The notes under the pieces are model-generated. The model was not told the DNA's origin, ran no database searches, and worked only from the letters and a program-made list of their open reading frames with translations. From the NCBI RefSeq assembly GCF_004216955.1, contig NZ_SGXL01000001.1, positions 1,887,413 to 1,951,412 of the forward strand: DNA of 64,000 nt. The letters run 5' to 3'. Source of the stretch: Fictibacillus sp. BK138 (GTDB taxonomy: Bacteria > Bacillota > Bacilli > Bacillales > Fictibacillaceae). Of the stretch, positions 9,083-17,320 are shown piece by piece (the first letter of the stretch is position 1; each line of letters begins with the position of its first letter). A program made the translations under genes and the position numbers.

Positions 9083-9456
9083 AGGTCTTACCCCCTTTCG
9101 TCTTCTTTTTACTTTTCCTTTAAATAAATGGCTCTATGCATGAAGGACTACTCCTATTAATGGAGAATGATAAGCATCAATATATTTATTGTCGTGCGGT
9201 GTCGACTCATGGTTTTATACAATTTAACGTGGGATTAATGAAATTAACGTTGGATTTTTTTTTAATAGAGAGAATTTCATTTAGTACGAGCCTTTGTAGT
9301 TTTGGAAGAGACAGTTAATGACTTTGTATAGTTGAGATGAACATTTTTATGTTTCTCAAATTTTTTTTACAAATAAAGGGTTTAATTATTCGCAATTTGA
9401 TTATTCTGACTTTAAATAGGCAATAGTGGTAATATCTTATTCCTAGAGGTGGCATT
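9083..9456. other. Intergenic gap with a two-unit 20-bp repeat
   Basis: No gene is supported in this stretch. At 9221-9236 and 9241-9256 two near-identical 16-mers occur exactly 20 bp apart (AATTTAACGTGGGATT and AAATTAACGTTGGATT), and 9201-9220 shows weak similarity to them. The right end should hold the promoter of the small gene at 9457. Confidence 0.45.
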
Positions 9457-9585
9457 ATGAGAAAGAACAGAAAGATGAGTTTTCGTGAACTTGTGAATGA
9501 AAACAAACGACAGCTATTAAAAGATGAATCTTATCTCGAACAGCTTGAAAAAAAGCTGGATGAAAAGCATACAAGAAATGGCTGA
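9457..9585 (+). CDS. FbpB-family small basic protein
   Basis: A 42-residue basic peptide too short for routine calling: MRKNRKMSFRELVNENKRQL, then a charged helix ending EKKLDEKHTRNG. The pattern (basic head, SFxELVxENKxxLL) matches the FbpB small basic family, in which B. subtilis FbpB assists the iron-sparing small RNA FsrA. GAGGTGG precedes the ATG. It is convergent with aconitase, a known iron-sparing target in B. subtilis, which makes the pairing notable. I did not find a clear Fur box. Confidence 0.7.
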   Translation: MRKNRKMSFRELVNENKRQLLKDESYLEQLEKKLDEKHTRNG

Positions 9586-9586
9586 A

Positions 9587-9626
9587 AAAAAAATCCCTTG
9601 CCGGATCATGGCAAAGGATTTTTTTA
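9587..9626. terminator. Bidirectional terminator between fbpB-like gene and acnA
   Basis: ATCCCTTGCC and GGCAAAGGAT pair around a short loop, flanked by an A-run on the left and a T-run on the right, so it can end transcription from both sides. Confidence 0.85.
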
Positions 9627-9628
9627 TG

Positions 9629-12355
9629 TTAATTTTGTGTTTGTGAAGAATGTGCAAGCTTATTACGAAGTACCATTGGAAGGATACCGCCATGACGGTA
9701 GTATTCAATCTCAACTTCACTATCAAAACGTGCAACAACTTCGAATGATTTTTCTGTTCCGTCTTCAAAAACAGCTGTAACTTTAACAAGATCTCGAGGC
9801 TTAACTGTCTCATCAACTTGAACAGTGAATGTCTCTTTACCTGTTAAGCCGAATGTTTCAGCGTTTTCTCCATCTTTGAATTGAAGAGGAAGAACGCCCA
9901 TAAGCACTAGGTTACTGCGGTGGATACGCTCAAAGCTTTCAGCAAGAACCGTTTGAATACCTAGCAGGGTTGTACCTTTTGCAGCCCAGTCACGGGATGA
10001 TCCCATACCGTAATCTTTTCCTGCGATAACCATCAGGCCAGTACCTTTTTCTTTATACTTCATCGCTGCGTCATAAATGCTCATGACTTCATTTGTAGGC
10101 CAGAAAGTTGTCCAGCCTCCTTCAGTTCCAGGAGCAACAGCATTTCGGATACGGATGTTTGCAAACGTACCGCGCATCATAACTTCATGGTTTCCTCGTC
10201 GAGAACCATATGAGTTAAAGTCACGAGGCTCTACCCCGTTTTTAATTAAATATCTTCCTGCCGGTGTATCTTTACCAATTGCTCCAGCTGGAGAAATATG
10301 GTCAGTAGTTACAGAATCACCGAACTTGGCAATCAGTTTTAGATCTTTAAGAGGCTGAATTTCTTTAAGTTCAGCTGAAAGCTCTTCAAAGAACGGTGGG
10401 TTTTGAATATATGTTGAAGAAGTATCGAAAGCGTATAACTGATCAGCAGATGTCTTCAGCTCGTTCCAGCGTTCGTTCTCATCGAATACTCGCTCATATT
10501 CTTTCTTGAACAATTCAGGTGTAACTGCTTTATTCATTGCTTCATTGATTTCTTCAGTTGTCGGCCAGATATCTTTGAAATAAACTTCGTTGCCATCTTT
10601 ATCTGTTCCAAAAGAATCAGATTGAAGGTTGAAGTTAACTGTACCTGCAAGTGCGTAAGCAACAACTAATGGCGGTGAAGCCAAGTAGTTTGCTTTTACA
10701 AGCGGGTGGATACGTCCTTCGAAGTTTCTGTTTCCAGAAAGTACTGATGCAACTGTTAAATCATTTTTAGAAATTGCATTTTCTACTTCAAGTGCTAATG
10801 GACCAGAGTTACCGATACATGTCGTACAACCGTAACCTACAAGGTTAAATCCTAATTGATCCATATAGCTCATCAACCCAGCTTCTTCTAGGTAACGTGT
10901 TACAACTTTAGAACCTGGAGCTAAAGATGTTTTTACATAACCAGGTACTTTCAAGCCTTTTTCAACTGCTTTTTTAGCAACTAGTCCTGCTCCAAGCATT
11001 ACATACGGGTTAGATGTGTTCGTACAGCTTGTAATCGCAGCAATCGCTACAGCACCAGTTTTCATTGTAGAAGTTTCATTACCTGGATGCTTAACTGTAA
11101 CTTCCTTATTGATCTCATCAGCAGTTAATCCAAACCCAGCATTTCCTTGAGGAGCAACTAAAGCTTTATTAAAGCTGTCTTTCATTTGAGACAAAGGAAT
11201 TAAATCTTGAGGACGTTTTGGTCCAGAAAGGTTTGGTTCGATCTGAGAAAGATCGATTTCAACAACATCAGTAAATTCAGGATCAGCATCACCGGCAGTG
11301 TAGAATAATCCGTTTTCTTTGCAGTATGCTTCAACTAGCTGAATTTGTTCTTCTGTTCTGCCAGTCAGTCTCATGTAATTAAGTGCTTCTTCATCAACAG
11401 GGAAGAATCCACAAGTAGCTCCATACTCAGGGGCCATGTTCGATACTGTTGCGCGGTCAGCAAGCGGCATTTCGGCAAGACCAGGTCCGAAGAATTCTAC
11501 GAACTTTCCTACAACCTTCTTCTCACGCAGAACTTGCGTTACTTTTAATGCAAGGTCAGTTGCAGTTGTTCCGTTTGGAAGTGAACCTGTAAGTTTAACA
11601 CCGATAACTTCAGGAACAGGGAAATATGAAGGCTGTCCTAACATTCCAGCTTCCGCTTCAATTCCACCTACACCCCATCCAAGTACACCTAAACCGTTGA
11701 TCATTGTAGTATGTGAATCAGTTCCTACCAATGAATCAGGGAACGCAATCGTTTCGCCTTCTGATTCACTTGTCAGAACAACTGGCGCTAAGTACTCCAA
11801 GTTTACTTGGTGAACGATACCTGTTGCCGGAGGAACTGCACGGTAGTTATCAAATGCAGATTGAGCCCAGCTTAATAACTTATAACGCTCTTCATTACGA
11901 GCAAATTCAAGGTTCATGTTGTATGCCAATGAATCTTCAGTTCCAGCTTTATCAACTTGAACAGAGTGGTCAACAACAAGATCAACCGGAATATCAGGAT
12001 TGATCTGTGATGGATCTCCACCCATATCTTTCATTGCTTTACGAAGTGAAGCCAAATCAACTACAGCCGGCACTCCTGTAAAGTCTTGAAGGATAACACG
12101 AGATGGCTTAAAAGGAACATCGATATCTTTGAGTTCACTTGTCCCCCATTTAGCAAGGTTTTCAACATGCTCTTTGTTAATTACTTTTCCATCATACTGT
12201 CTAAGTACAGATTCTAATAAAACTTTTACAGAGTAAGGCAACTTAGATACGTTACCAATTCCCGCTTCTTCTAACGCTCCTAAACGGTAGTAGCTATATT
12301 GCTTACCGTTGACATCAAAAGTAGAACGGGCATTAAATACATCATTCTTTTTCAT
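9629..12355 (-). CDS. acnA: Aconitate hydratase
   Basis: A 908-residue TCA-cycle enzyme interconverting citrate and isocitrate with a [4Fe-4S] cluster. The cluster cysteines sit in [11 protein letters not shown] (one) and [14 protein letters not shown] (two), and the swivel-domain motif [12 protein letters not shown] is near the end. Length equals that of B. subtilis CitB, which also binds RNA when iron is low. I chose the ATG at 12355 ([13 protein letters not shown]) with GGGAGAG upstream rather than the in-frame start at 12385. A CcpC-type operator lies upstream. Confidence 0.96.
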   Translation of the reverse strand: MKKNDVFNARSTFDVNGKQYSYYRLGALEEAGIGNVSKLPYSVKVLLESVLRQYDGKVINKEHVENLAKWGTSELKDIDVPFKPSRVILQDFTGVPAVVDLASLRKAMKDMGGDPSQINPDIPVDLVVDHSVQVDKAGTEDSLAYNMNLEFARNEERYKLLSWAQSAFDNYRAVPPATGIVHQVNLEYLAPVVLTSESEGETIAFPDSLVGTDSHTTMINGLGVLGWGVGGIEAEAGMLGQPSYFPVPEVIGVKLTGSLPNGTTATDLALKVTQVLREKKVVGKFVEFFGPGLAEMPLADRATVSNMAPEYGATCGFFPVDEEALNYMRLTGRTEEQIQLVEAYCKENGLFYTAGDADPEFTDVVEIDLSQIEPNLSGPKRPQDLIPLSQMKDSFNKALVAPQGNAGFGLTADEINKEVTVKHPGNETSTMKTGAVAIAAITSCTNTSNPYVMLGAGLVAKKAVEKGLKVPGYVKTSLAPGSKVVTRYLEEAGLMSYMDQLGFNLVGYGCTTCIGNSGPLALEVENAISKNDLTVASVLSGNRNFEGRIHPLVKANYLASPPLVVAYALAGTVNFNLQSDSFGTDKDGNEVYFKDIWPTTEEINEAMNKAVTPELFKKEYERVFDENERWNELKTSADQLYAFDTSSTYIQNPPFFEELSAELKEIQPLKDLKLIAKFGDSVTTDHISPAGAIGKDTPAGRYLIKNGVEPRDFNSYGSRRGNHEVMMRGTFANIRIRNAVAPGTEGGWTTFWPTNEVMSIYDAAMKYKEKGTGLMVIAGKDYGMGSSRDWAAKGTTLLGIQTVLAESFERIHRSNLVLMGVLPLQFKDGENAETFGLTGKETFTVQVDETVKPRDLVKVTAVFEDGTEKSFEVVARFDSEVEIEYYRHGGILPMVLRNKLAHSSQTQN

Positions 12356-12464
12356 GCTCCACTCTCTCCCTTCACTAACAATCATACACGATTATGAGAA
12401 AAATTGTCGAAAAAATGTGCTCAATTCCCTAGTAAATCACATAAAAACTTTTTTTCCCTTTATA

Positions 12465-12530
12465 ATCATATGTAAAACCCTTTCATAAGTAAAATAGTTA
12501 ATCGTTATCAATCGACATAAGTTTTACTTA
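12465..12530 (-). promoter_or_regulatory. acnA promoter with CcpC-type operator
   Basis: On the minus strand -35 TTTACT (12488-12493), a 17-bp spacer and -10 TATGAT (12465-12470) form a good sigma-A promoter. Upstream is ATAAGTTTTACTTAT (12516-12530), which fits the ATAA-N7-TTAT dyad of the citrate-responsive repressor CcpC, and a half site overlaps the -35 edge. The 37-38 bp between dyad and half site resembles the known B. subtilis citB arrangement. The outer arms TCATAAGTAAAA and TTTTACTTATGA also form a perfect 12-bp inverted repeat. Confidence 0.75.
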
Positions 12531-12640
12531 TGATCAGTTGAGCACCGTTTAATTTTAATAAACATATATTAAAGTACGCAATACAATTTGTTTTATTTTT
12601 TCCTTCTTCAACATGCCGCAATAAGATCGGAGGGAATAGG

Positions 12641-12829
12641 ATGGATTGGTTAAAAAAATTAGCAGCTCTGCTTGTTTTAATCGGAGCTTTAAACTGGGGA
12701 TTAATTGGTCTTTTTGGCTTCAACGTAGTTACTGAAATATTTGGAAGCGCTACCACAGTTACAAAAGTTATCTATAGTCTAGTTGGGCTTTCGGGCTTAT
12801 GGATGCTTTTATCAAAATATAAATCATGA
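12641..12829 (+). CDS. DUF378 small membrane protein
   Basis: A 62-residue protein with two hydrophobic segments around LVLIGALNWGLIGLFGFNVV and VIYSLVGLSGLWMLL, the hallmark of DUF378 proteins (YuzA-like). The function is unknown. GGAGGGAATAGG precedes the ATG, and a strong terminator follows, so it is a single-gene unit divergent from acnA. Confidence 0.88.
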   Translation: MDWLKKLAALLVLIGALNWGLIGLFGFNVVTEIFGSATTVTKVIYSLVGLSGLWMLLSKYKS

Positions 12830-12836
12830 ACAGATG

Positions 12837-12875
12837 AAGCACTCCTTATTTTGGAGTGCTTCTTCTTTTTTTATT
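12837..12875 (+). terminator. Terminator after the DUF378 gene
   Basis: AAGCACTCC pairs with GGAGTGCTT, and a T-rich tract follows. It separates the DUF378 gene from sspO. Confidence 0.85.
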
Positions 12876-12908
12876 TTGTACACACTAAGAAAACGGAGGT
12901 GAAACATT

Positions 12909-13079
12909 ATGGGAAGAAATAAAGCAAATCATGTACGTCCTGGCATGAATGCAGCTAAAGCACAAGGCAAAGGTGCTGGATATGAAACAGAATTCGGAAA
13001 CGAAGCTCTGACTCTGCCTAACGAAAAGCTAAGTGAAGCTGAACGCCAAAACAATAAAAAAACGAAAAAACGTCATTAA
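12909..13079 (+). CDS. sspO: Small acid-soluble spore protein O
   Basis: A 56-residue gene missed by size filters. [20 protein letters not shown] followed by [12 protein letters not shown] and the basic tail NNKKTKKRH match SspO, a minor forespore protein. CGGAGGTG precedes the ATG at 12909. sspO and sspP next to aconitase is the conserved Bacillus order, here split by a small gene on the other strand. Confidence 0.9.
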   Translation: MGRNKANHVRPGMNAAKAQGKGAGYETEFGNEALTLPNEKLSEAERQNNKKTKKRH

Positions 13080-13333
13080 GGTTTCGGAAATTGATTCTGA
13101 AGCTGTTCTAATTCATGTAAATAATTTTTCAGCTGTGAATGTTGATGTTCTGATGCTGTTTCCAGTGCATTTTCAATCTGCTGACGCGCTTTCTCATTCT
13201 CTGTCATGAAGTGAGAATAATAAACGCCGTATTCACTGTTAAAAGCATTTAACTGTTTAGAAACTTCAATAGCATGATGGTATCCTTGTTCTGCTGCCTG
13301 GTATGCTTGCTGCTTATCTTTGTGATATGGCAT
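13076..13333 (-). CDS. Unrecognised helical protein, 85 residues
   Basis: The family is not recognised. The protein is hydrophilic, rich in Gln, His, Glu and Ala, and predicted mostly helical ([20 protein letters not shown] ... [20 protein letters not shown]). I chose the ATG at 13333 because AAAGGAAGG lies upstream; the longer form starting at 13423 would overlap sspP. Its stop overlaps the sspO stop by three bases, an unusually tight convergent pair. A spore role is possible from the neighbours only. Confidence 0.65.
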   Translation of the reverse strand: MPYHKDKQQAYQAAEQGYHHAIEVSKQLNAFNSEYGVYYSHFMTENEKARQQIENALETASEHQHSQLKNYLHELEQLQNQFPKP

Positions 13334-13411
13334 AATAACCTTCCTTTTTTGGTTTGATATACCTTTAAGCTTCCATTTTAAATAATTATTATTCAAAAGG
13401 TGGGTAATTTT

Positions 13412-13552
13412 ATGGGTGAACACAATACATTTAAAGATATTAGAAAAAATGCACCTAAAAGAGAAAATCCTGGACAGCCTGCACCAATGAGCGGGTCAAA
13501 AAAAGTAAAACAAAGAAACCATACGAGACAAAATCATGGTCAGGGAAGTTAA
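13412..13552 (+). CDS. sspP: Small acid-soluble spore protein P
   Basis: A 46-residue gene missed by size filters. The core [20 protein letters not shown] followed by [13 protein letters not shown] is nearly the SspP consensus. AAAGGTGGG precedes the ATG at 13412. It should be transcribed in the forespore, and a terminator follows. Confidence 0.92.
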   Translation: MGEHNTFKDIRKNAPKRENPGQPAPMSGSKKVKQRNHTRQNHGQGS

Positions 13553-13566
13553 GTTTATATAAAAAA

Positions 13567-13606
13567 AGATGGGCTGGTCCGTTATGGATAGCCCATCTTG
13601 TTATTT
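13567..13606 (+). terminator. Terminator after sspP
   Basis: AGATGGGCT (13567-13575) pairs with AGCCCATCT (13590-13598), with a short T-rich tail. Confidence 0.75.
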
Positions 13607-13625
13607 CATATAAAAAATGCTGATC

Positions 13626-13679
13626 ATCACATAAAAATTACACTTAATCACATAAAAAATCTTTTTGATCACATAAAAA
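13626..13679. repeat. Three direct repeats with a 21-bp period
   Basis: The 12-mer ATCACATAAAAA occurs at 13626, 13647 and 13668, exactly 21 bp apart, followed by a decayed ATCATATG at 13688. A fourth copy (ATCACATAAAAA) lies upstream of acnA near 12436. The array sits between the sspP terminator and the selA stop codon. Confidence 0.8.
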
Positions 13680-13722
13680 TAGGTGTCATCATATGTTTTT
13701 ACATTATTATCCAAAATTATTT

Positions 13723-15105
13723 TTAAGCAACGACTGAATTTATTGCTTCAATTAATATTGCTTCTTCTTCCTCCGTTACTGTTCTTAGATCCAAAAGCAC
13801 TTCTTCATCTTTAATTCGTACGATTATTGGCACTCGGTTTTCGCGTAGCAGGTTTGCTAAATGAGATGCGCCTTTATCATGTTTTAATACAAGACAATAT
13901 GTTGGCAGTTTTACTTCAGGCATTGTGCCTCCACCTACTTTTGAAAAGTCTTCAATGAGATCTACCTGTAAATTGTCCCGATTTTCAATCTGGCTCATTA
14001 ATTTAAGTGTTCTATTTTTAATCTCATCAGGGGTTTTTAAAATATCCCGTACTGTCGGAATAGATTCAAAATCTTCGTTAAGATATGCATTTAAGGTTTC
14101 ATTCAATGCAGCGATTGTAAATTTATCGATACGAAGGACACGTGCGAGCTGATGTTTCTTTAAGATATCGATATATTTCTTTTTACCCGCTATGATCCCT
14201 GCCTGTGGCCCGCCTAACAGCTTATCACCACTAAACGAAACTAAATCAATTCCTTGATTGATTATAGAAGAAACTAAAGGTTCTTCACCGATTTCATGCG
14301 ATTGGAAGGGATAAAGTGCCCCACTTCCCAGATCTTCATAGATGATAACCTCTGGTGTATCCTTTTTTAGTTCCATCAATTCAGCTGAAGAAACACTTTT
14401 TGTGAATCCGATAACTTTAAAGTTGCTCGTATGTACTTTCATCACCATGCCAGTATTTTCGTTTATCGCTTTTTCATAGTCAGCGTAATGGGTTTTGTTC
14501 GTAGTACCTACTTCTTTTAAAAGGGCACCACTCTCCTCCATGATCGATGACACACGAAAGGAACCGCCTATCTCAACAAGCTCGCCTCTAGAAACAATTA
14601 CTTCCCTACTTTTCGCAAGAGCTTTTAATATAAGATAAACTGCAGCAGCATTATTGTTTACTACAAGGGCTGCTTCTGCACCCGTCGATCTCTTTATTAA
14701 ATCTTCCGTCAGATCGTGTCTTGAACCTCTTTTCCCTTGTTCTAGGTTATACTCCAGGTTCGAATACATACAGGCTGTTTGTGTCATTCTTTTAACAGCC
14801 TTTTCACTGAGCCGTGATCTTCCCAGATTTGTATGGATTACGACACCGCTTGCATTTATAACTGTGTGAATCTGATTTTTGTGACTGCCTAACTTTTTTA
14901 TGACCGTTTTTTTAATGAGTCCATAAATATCAGTGTTCAAGTCAATGGAATCCTTATCCGTTTGTATACGATTCCGCCAGAATGCTATCGCATCCTGAAC
15001 AGCGCGCGTTATTTCCTTCTCATTAATACCGCTCACTTCAAAACTGATTTCTTTCGTAACTTCATGAACAGCAGGCAACTGCCTTAAAAGATCAGATTTA
15101 TTCAA
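13723..15105 (-). CDS. selA: L-seryl-tRNA(Sec) selenium transferase
   Basis: A 460-residue PLP enzyme that turns Ser-tRNA(Sec) into Sec-tRNA(Sec) using selenophosphate. The PLP lysine is K295 in SFSGDKLLGGPQ, and NASGVVIHTNLGRS near residue 84 matches the SelA N-terminal core. The start is TTG at 15105, eight bases after a perfect AGGAGG. That ribosome site is inside one arm of a 15-bp hairpin (15109-15156), so translation is probably controlled. The gene lies 56 bp downstream of the SelW-like selenoprotein and is probably co-transcribed with it. Confidence 0.95.
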   Translation of the reverse strand: MNKSDLLRQLPAVHEVTKEISFEVSGINEKEITRAVQDAIAFWRNRIQTDKDSIDLNTDIYGLIKKTVIKKLGSHKNQIHTVINASGVVIHTNLGRSRLSEKAVKRMTQTACMYSNLEYNLEQGKRGSRHDLTEDLIKRSTGAEAALVVNNNAAAVYLILKALAKSREVIVSRGELVEIGGSFRVSSIMEESGALLKEVGTTNKTHYADYEKAINENTGMVMKVHTSNFKVIGFTKSVSSAELMELKKDTPEVIIYEDLGSGALYPFQSHEIGEEPLVSSIINQGIDLVSFSGDKLLGGPQAGIIAGKKKYIDILKKHQLARVLRIDKFTIAALNETLNAYLNEDFESIPTVRDILKTPDEIKNRTLKLMSQIENRDNLQVDLIEDFSKVGGGTMPEVKLPTYCLVLKHDKGASHLANLLRENRVPIIVRIKDEEVLLDLRTVTEEEEAILIEAINSVVA

Positions 15106-15108
15106 ATG

Positions 15109-15156
15109 AAATTCCTCCTAAAAGGCTTAAATAAAAATCCTTTTTAGGAGGAATTT
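15109..15156 (-). promoter_or_regulatory. Hairpin hiding the selA ribosome binding site
   Basis: Arms 15142-15156 and 15109-15123 are perfect 15-base complements (plus-strand reading AAATTCCTCCTAAAA and TTTTAGGAGGAATTT) with an 18-base loop. In the transcript the 3' arm contains the AGGAGG of selA and the 5' arm contains CCUCCU. The 5' arm begins five bases after the stop codon of the SelW-like gene, so a ribosome finishing that gene would open the hairpin. The structure is seen directly; the control model is inference. Confidence 0.75.
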
Positions 15157-15161
15157 TCCAT

Positions 15162-15398
15162 TTAAGCTTTCAATTTTTCAAGTTCTTGAATGATCCATTC
15201 GTGATCTGGAAATTCTCCCGTTTCCTTTTTCGAATAGATTTTACTGCCATTAACAGATACTTCGAAAACCCCACCCGAACTAGGGATAAGCTCAAGTGAT
15301 GGAATCTGTGAACGAAAATGACTAAAAAGGTCTTCCGCGAGACTCGCGGCTTTTGGTGCAAAGTTTCACATCATGCAGAATTCGATACTAACTTTCAT
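15162..15398 (-). CDS. SelW/SelT/SelH (Rdx) family selenoprotein with CxxU motif
   Basis: A 78-residue selenoprotein that standard gene calling splits at an in-frame UGA (15366-15368). Reading UGA as selenocysteine (U) gives MKVSIEFCMMUNFAPKAASL, then a beta-rich body with SSGGVFEVSVNG and KKETGEFPDHEWIIQEL. This matches the Rdx thioredoxin-like family (CxxC/U near the N-terminus, UNxxPxAASL). Such proteins are thought to act as thiol-disulfide oxidoreductases. AGGAGG precedes two adjacent ATGs (15401, 15398); I use the one at seven-base spacing. A SECIS-like hairpin lies 17 bases after the UGA. selA follows. Confidence 0.88.
15335..15349 (-). promoter_or_regulatory. Candidate bacterial SECIS in the SelW-like gene
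   Basis: CCGCGA-GTC-TCGCGG forms a perfect 6-bp stem with a GUC triloop, starting 17 bases after the UGA. Bacterial SECIS elements lie in the coding region within roughly 16-37 bases of UGA and carry G/U in the apical loop for SelB contact, so position and loop both fit. Confidence 0.7.
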
Positions 15399-15427
15399 CA
15401 TTCATCCTCCTTTTTTAAGACTATTTT

Positions 15428-15467
15428 AGTATATCCTTAGCCAATAAACAAAAAAATTGTTTATACT
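15428..15467. promoter_or_regulatory. Divergent promoter region with an inverted repeat
   Basis: Between the SelW-like/selA unit and selD there is a TATACT -10 element for each direction (minus strand at 15428-15433, plus strand at 15462-15467). Between and across them lies ATAAACAA (15444-15451), AAAAA, TTGTTTAT (15457-15464), a perfect 8-bp inverted repeat that could be an operator or melting region. The -35 elements are weak, which would fit activator or repressor control. Confidence 0.5.
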
Positions 15468-15491
15468 ACCTATAGGAGGTGCGTAATACAT

Positions 15492-16547
15492 ATGACAAGC
15501 AAAGATAAAGTAAAGCTTACCCATCTGTCATCAAAAGGTGGCTGAGGATGCAAAATTGGTCCTGAAGACCTGGCGCAAGTTTTGCGTCATTTACCCGAAA
15601 GAGATTATGACCCTAATCTTTTAGTAGGTCTTGATACATCTGATGATGCCGGAGTCTATAAATTAACGGATGAACTTGCAATGATTCAGACGGTTGATTT
15701 CTTCACCCCGATCGTTGATGATCCGTATATGTTTGGTCAGATTGCTGCGGCAAATTCTTTAAGTGATGTTTACGCGATGGGCGGACGTCCCACTACCGTC
15801 ATGAATATCGTTGGTTTTCCGATCGGAGTACTAGGTCACGATGTATTAGCAGAAATACTTAAAGGTGCTGCAGACAAAGTAAAGGAGTCTGGTGCTGTTC
15901 TTGTAGGCGGACATTCCATTGACGATGCTGAGCCGAAATTCGGCCTATCTGTAACGGGTCTCGTACACCCTTCTAAGGTTTTTAAAAACGTTGGTGCAAG
16001 ACCTGGTGATGCACTCGTTCTGACAAAACCGGTTGGTGTAGGCATTCAGACAACTGCTATTAAAAAAGATAAACTTACATCAGAACAGCTCCAGCTTGTG
16101 ACTGAAACGATGGCAGAACTAAATAAAACAGCTGCAGAATGTTTAGACGGTCTTTCTCCTCATGCTGTAACAGATGTTACTGGATTCGGTCTGCTCGGTC
16201 ATGCCACAGAAATGGCTAAAGGCACTGGAGACATTTCCATACACATCAATTTTGAAGACGTACCTTTACTTCCTGGCACTGTAGAACTCGCTCAAGAAGG
16301 GGTCGTCCCTGGCGGATCAAAAGCAAACCATCGCTGGATTCAAGAAGACGTGACGTATGGTGATCACCTCGAGGTATGGCAGCAGCATATATTATGTGAT
16401 GCGGTAACTTCCGGAGGACTATTAGTGAGCATGCCTGAAGATGAAGCAGAGGAATATATTAAACGTCTTCATGCAGAAGGCAGACAGTATGCTCGTATTG
16501 TTGGAAAAGTTACTGAACTAACTGACAAACCGATCATTGCTAATTAA
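15492..16547 (+). CDS. selD: Selenide, water dikinase containing selenocysteine
   Basis: A 351-residue enzyme making selenophosphate from selenide and ATP, the selenium donor for SelA and MnmH. An in-frame UGA at 15543-15545 (residue 18) replaces the catalytic Cys codon in GGUGCK, followed by the catalytic Lys (K21). The ATG at 15492 is 12 bases after AGGAGG, and the peptide before UGA (MTSKDKVKLTHLSSKGG) is the family N-terminus. Conserved DDAGVY, DVYAMGG and VTGFGLLGH motifs follow. Automatic callers would start at TTG 15582, losing the active site. Confidence 0.95.
15571..15589 (+). promoter_or_regulatory. Candidate bacterial SECIS in selD
   Basis: TGGCGCAA-GTT-TTGCGTCA forms an 8-bp stem (one G-U pair) with a GUU triloop, its loop 34-36 bases after the UGA and so at the far end of the usual range. 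A smaller GGTC/GACC hairpin nearer the UGA is an alternative. Confidence 0.6.
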
Positions 16548-16576
16548 AAAAACTCCGGATTTCCGGAGTTTTTTTT
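16548..16576. terminator. Bidirectional terminator between selD and the ABC operon
   Basis: AAAACTCCGG and CCGGAGTTTT pair almost without a loop, with A and T runs on the two sides. It ends both selD and the convergent selB-to-ABC operon. Confidence 0.85.
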
Positions 16577-17312
16577 ACTGGTTATATGTTTCAGCATAAA
16601 CCTTTTCGTCAAAATTTTCTGGGGAGCCATCAAAAATGAGTTTTCCTTTTTTCAAAGCAATAATTCTTGTCGCAAATTTTTTTGCAAGACCAACATCATG
16701 AACATTGATAATCGATACTAAGTTTCGCTTGATATGAGTTTCTTTTAAAAGATGAAAAATTCTCTCAGCCGTACCAGGATCTAAACTAGCCACAGGTTCG
16801 TCTCCTAAAAATACTTTAGGATTTTGAATAAGCGCTCTTGCAATTGCTACCCTTTGCTTTTGTCCACCGCTCAGATTCTCAACTCTTCTTGTTGGCTCCA
16901 CTGTTAATTCAACTTGATCTATTGCCTCTAAAGCAGACATTCTTTCATTTGAATCAAATAAACCGAGCAGATTTTCATAAGATTTTTTATAGCCAAACAG
17001 TCCTGTTAATATGTTTTGAACAACACTCATCCTAGGAATTAAGTTAAAATGCTGAAAAATCATTCCCGTTTTGCGGCGAACCTCTAAATTTTCTTTAGGA
17101 GTCATTTCAGCTAGCGATTTATCATTCCATTTTACTGTTCCTTCTGAGACCGGTTGAAGTCCATTGATGCATCGGATAAATGTAGATTTCCCTGCACCGC
17201 TCTTGCCTAATACACACACGAACTCCCCTTGATTAAAATGGATGCTCAAATCTTTCAAAGCTGGTTCAGCTGCACCAGGATATAAAACTGACACATTTTC
17301 GAATTTGATCAT
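16575..17312 (-). CDS. PhnC-like ABC transporter ATP-binding protein (candidate selenium importer)
   Basis: A 245-residue ATPase with Walker A GKSGAGKSTF, signature LSGGQKQRVAIARAL, Walker B VFLGDEPVASLD and switch NVHDVGLAKKFA, closest in layout to PhnC of phosphonate importers. It is the last gene of the selB operon, nine bases after its permease. Linkage to selB, selD and selA, and the absence of any phosphonate-degrading gene here, suggest it powers uptake of a selenium compound rather than a phosphonate. The family is certain; the substrate is inference. Confidence 0.82.
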   Translation of the reverse strand: MIKFENVSVLYPGAAEPALKDLSIHFNQGEFVCVLGKSGAGKSTFIRCINGLQPVSEGTVKWNDKSLAEMTPKENLEVRRKTGMIFQHFNLIPRMSVVQNILTGLFGYKKSYENLLGLFDSNERMSALEAIDQVELTVEPTRRVENLSGGQKQRVAIARALIQNPKVFLGDEPVASLDPGTAERIFHLLKETHIKRNLVSIINVHDVGLAKKFATRIIALKKGKLIFDGSPENFDEKVYAETYNQ

Positions 17313-17320
17313 CTTACCAC

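Noticed and set aside
8890-9123. 77-residue plus-strand frame
   Set aside because: It is antisense to sspN and has no ribosome site.
11436-11813. 125-residue plus-strand frame
   Set aside because: It lies antisense inside acnA and has low-complexity composition without a ribosome site.
13626-13688. Iteron-type replication origin
   Set aside because: Only three units, no replication gene nearby and clearly chromosomal surroundings.
15170-15361. 63-residue minus-strand frame over the SelW-like gene
   Set aside because: It is in a different frame from the conserved Rdx protein and has no family features.
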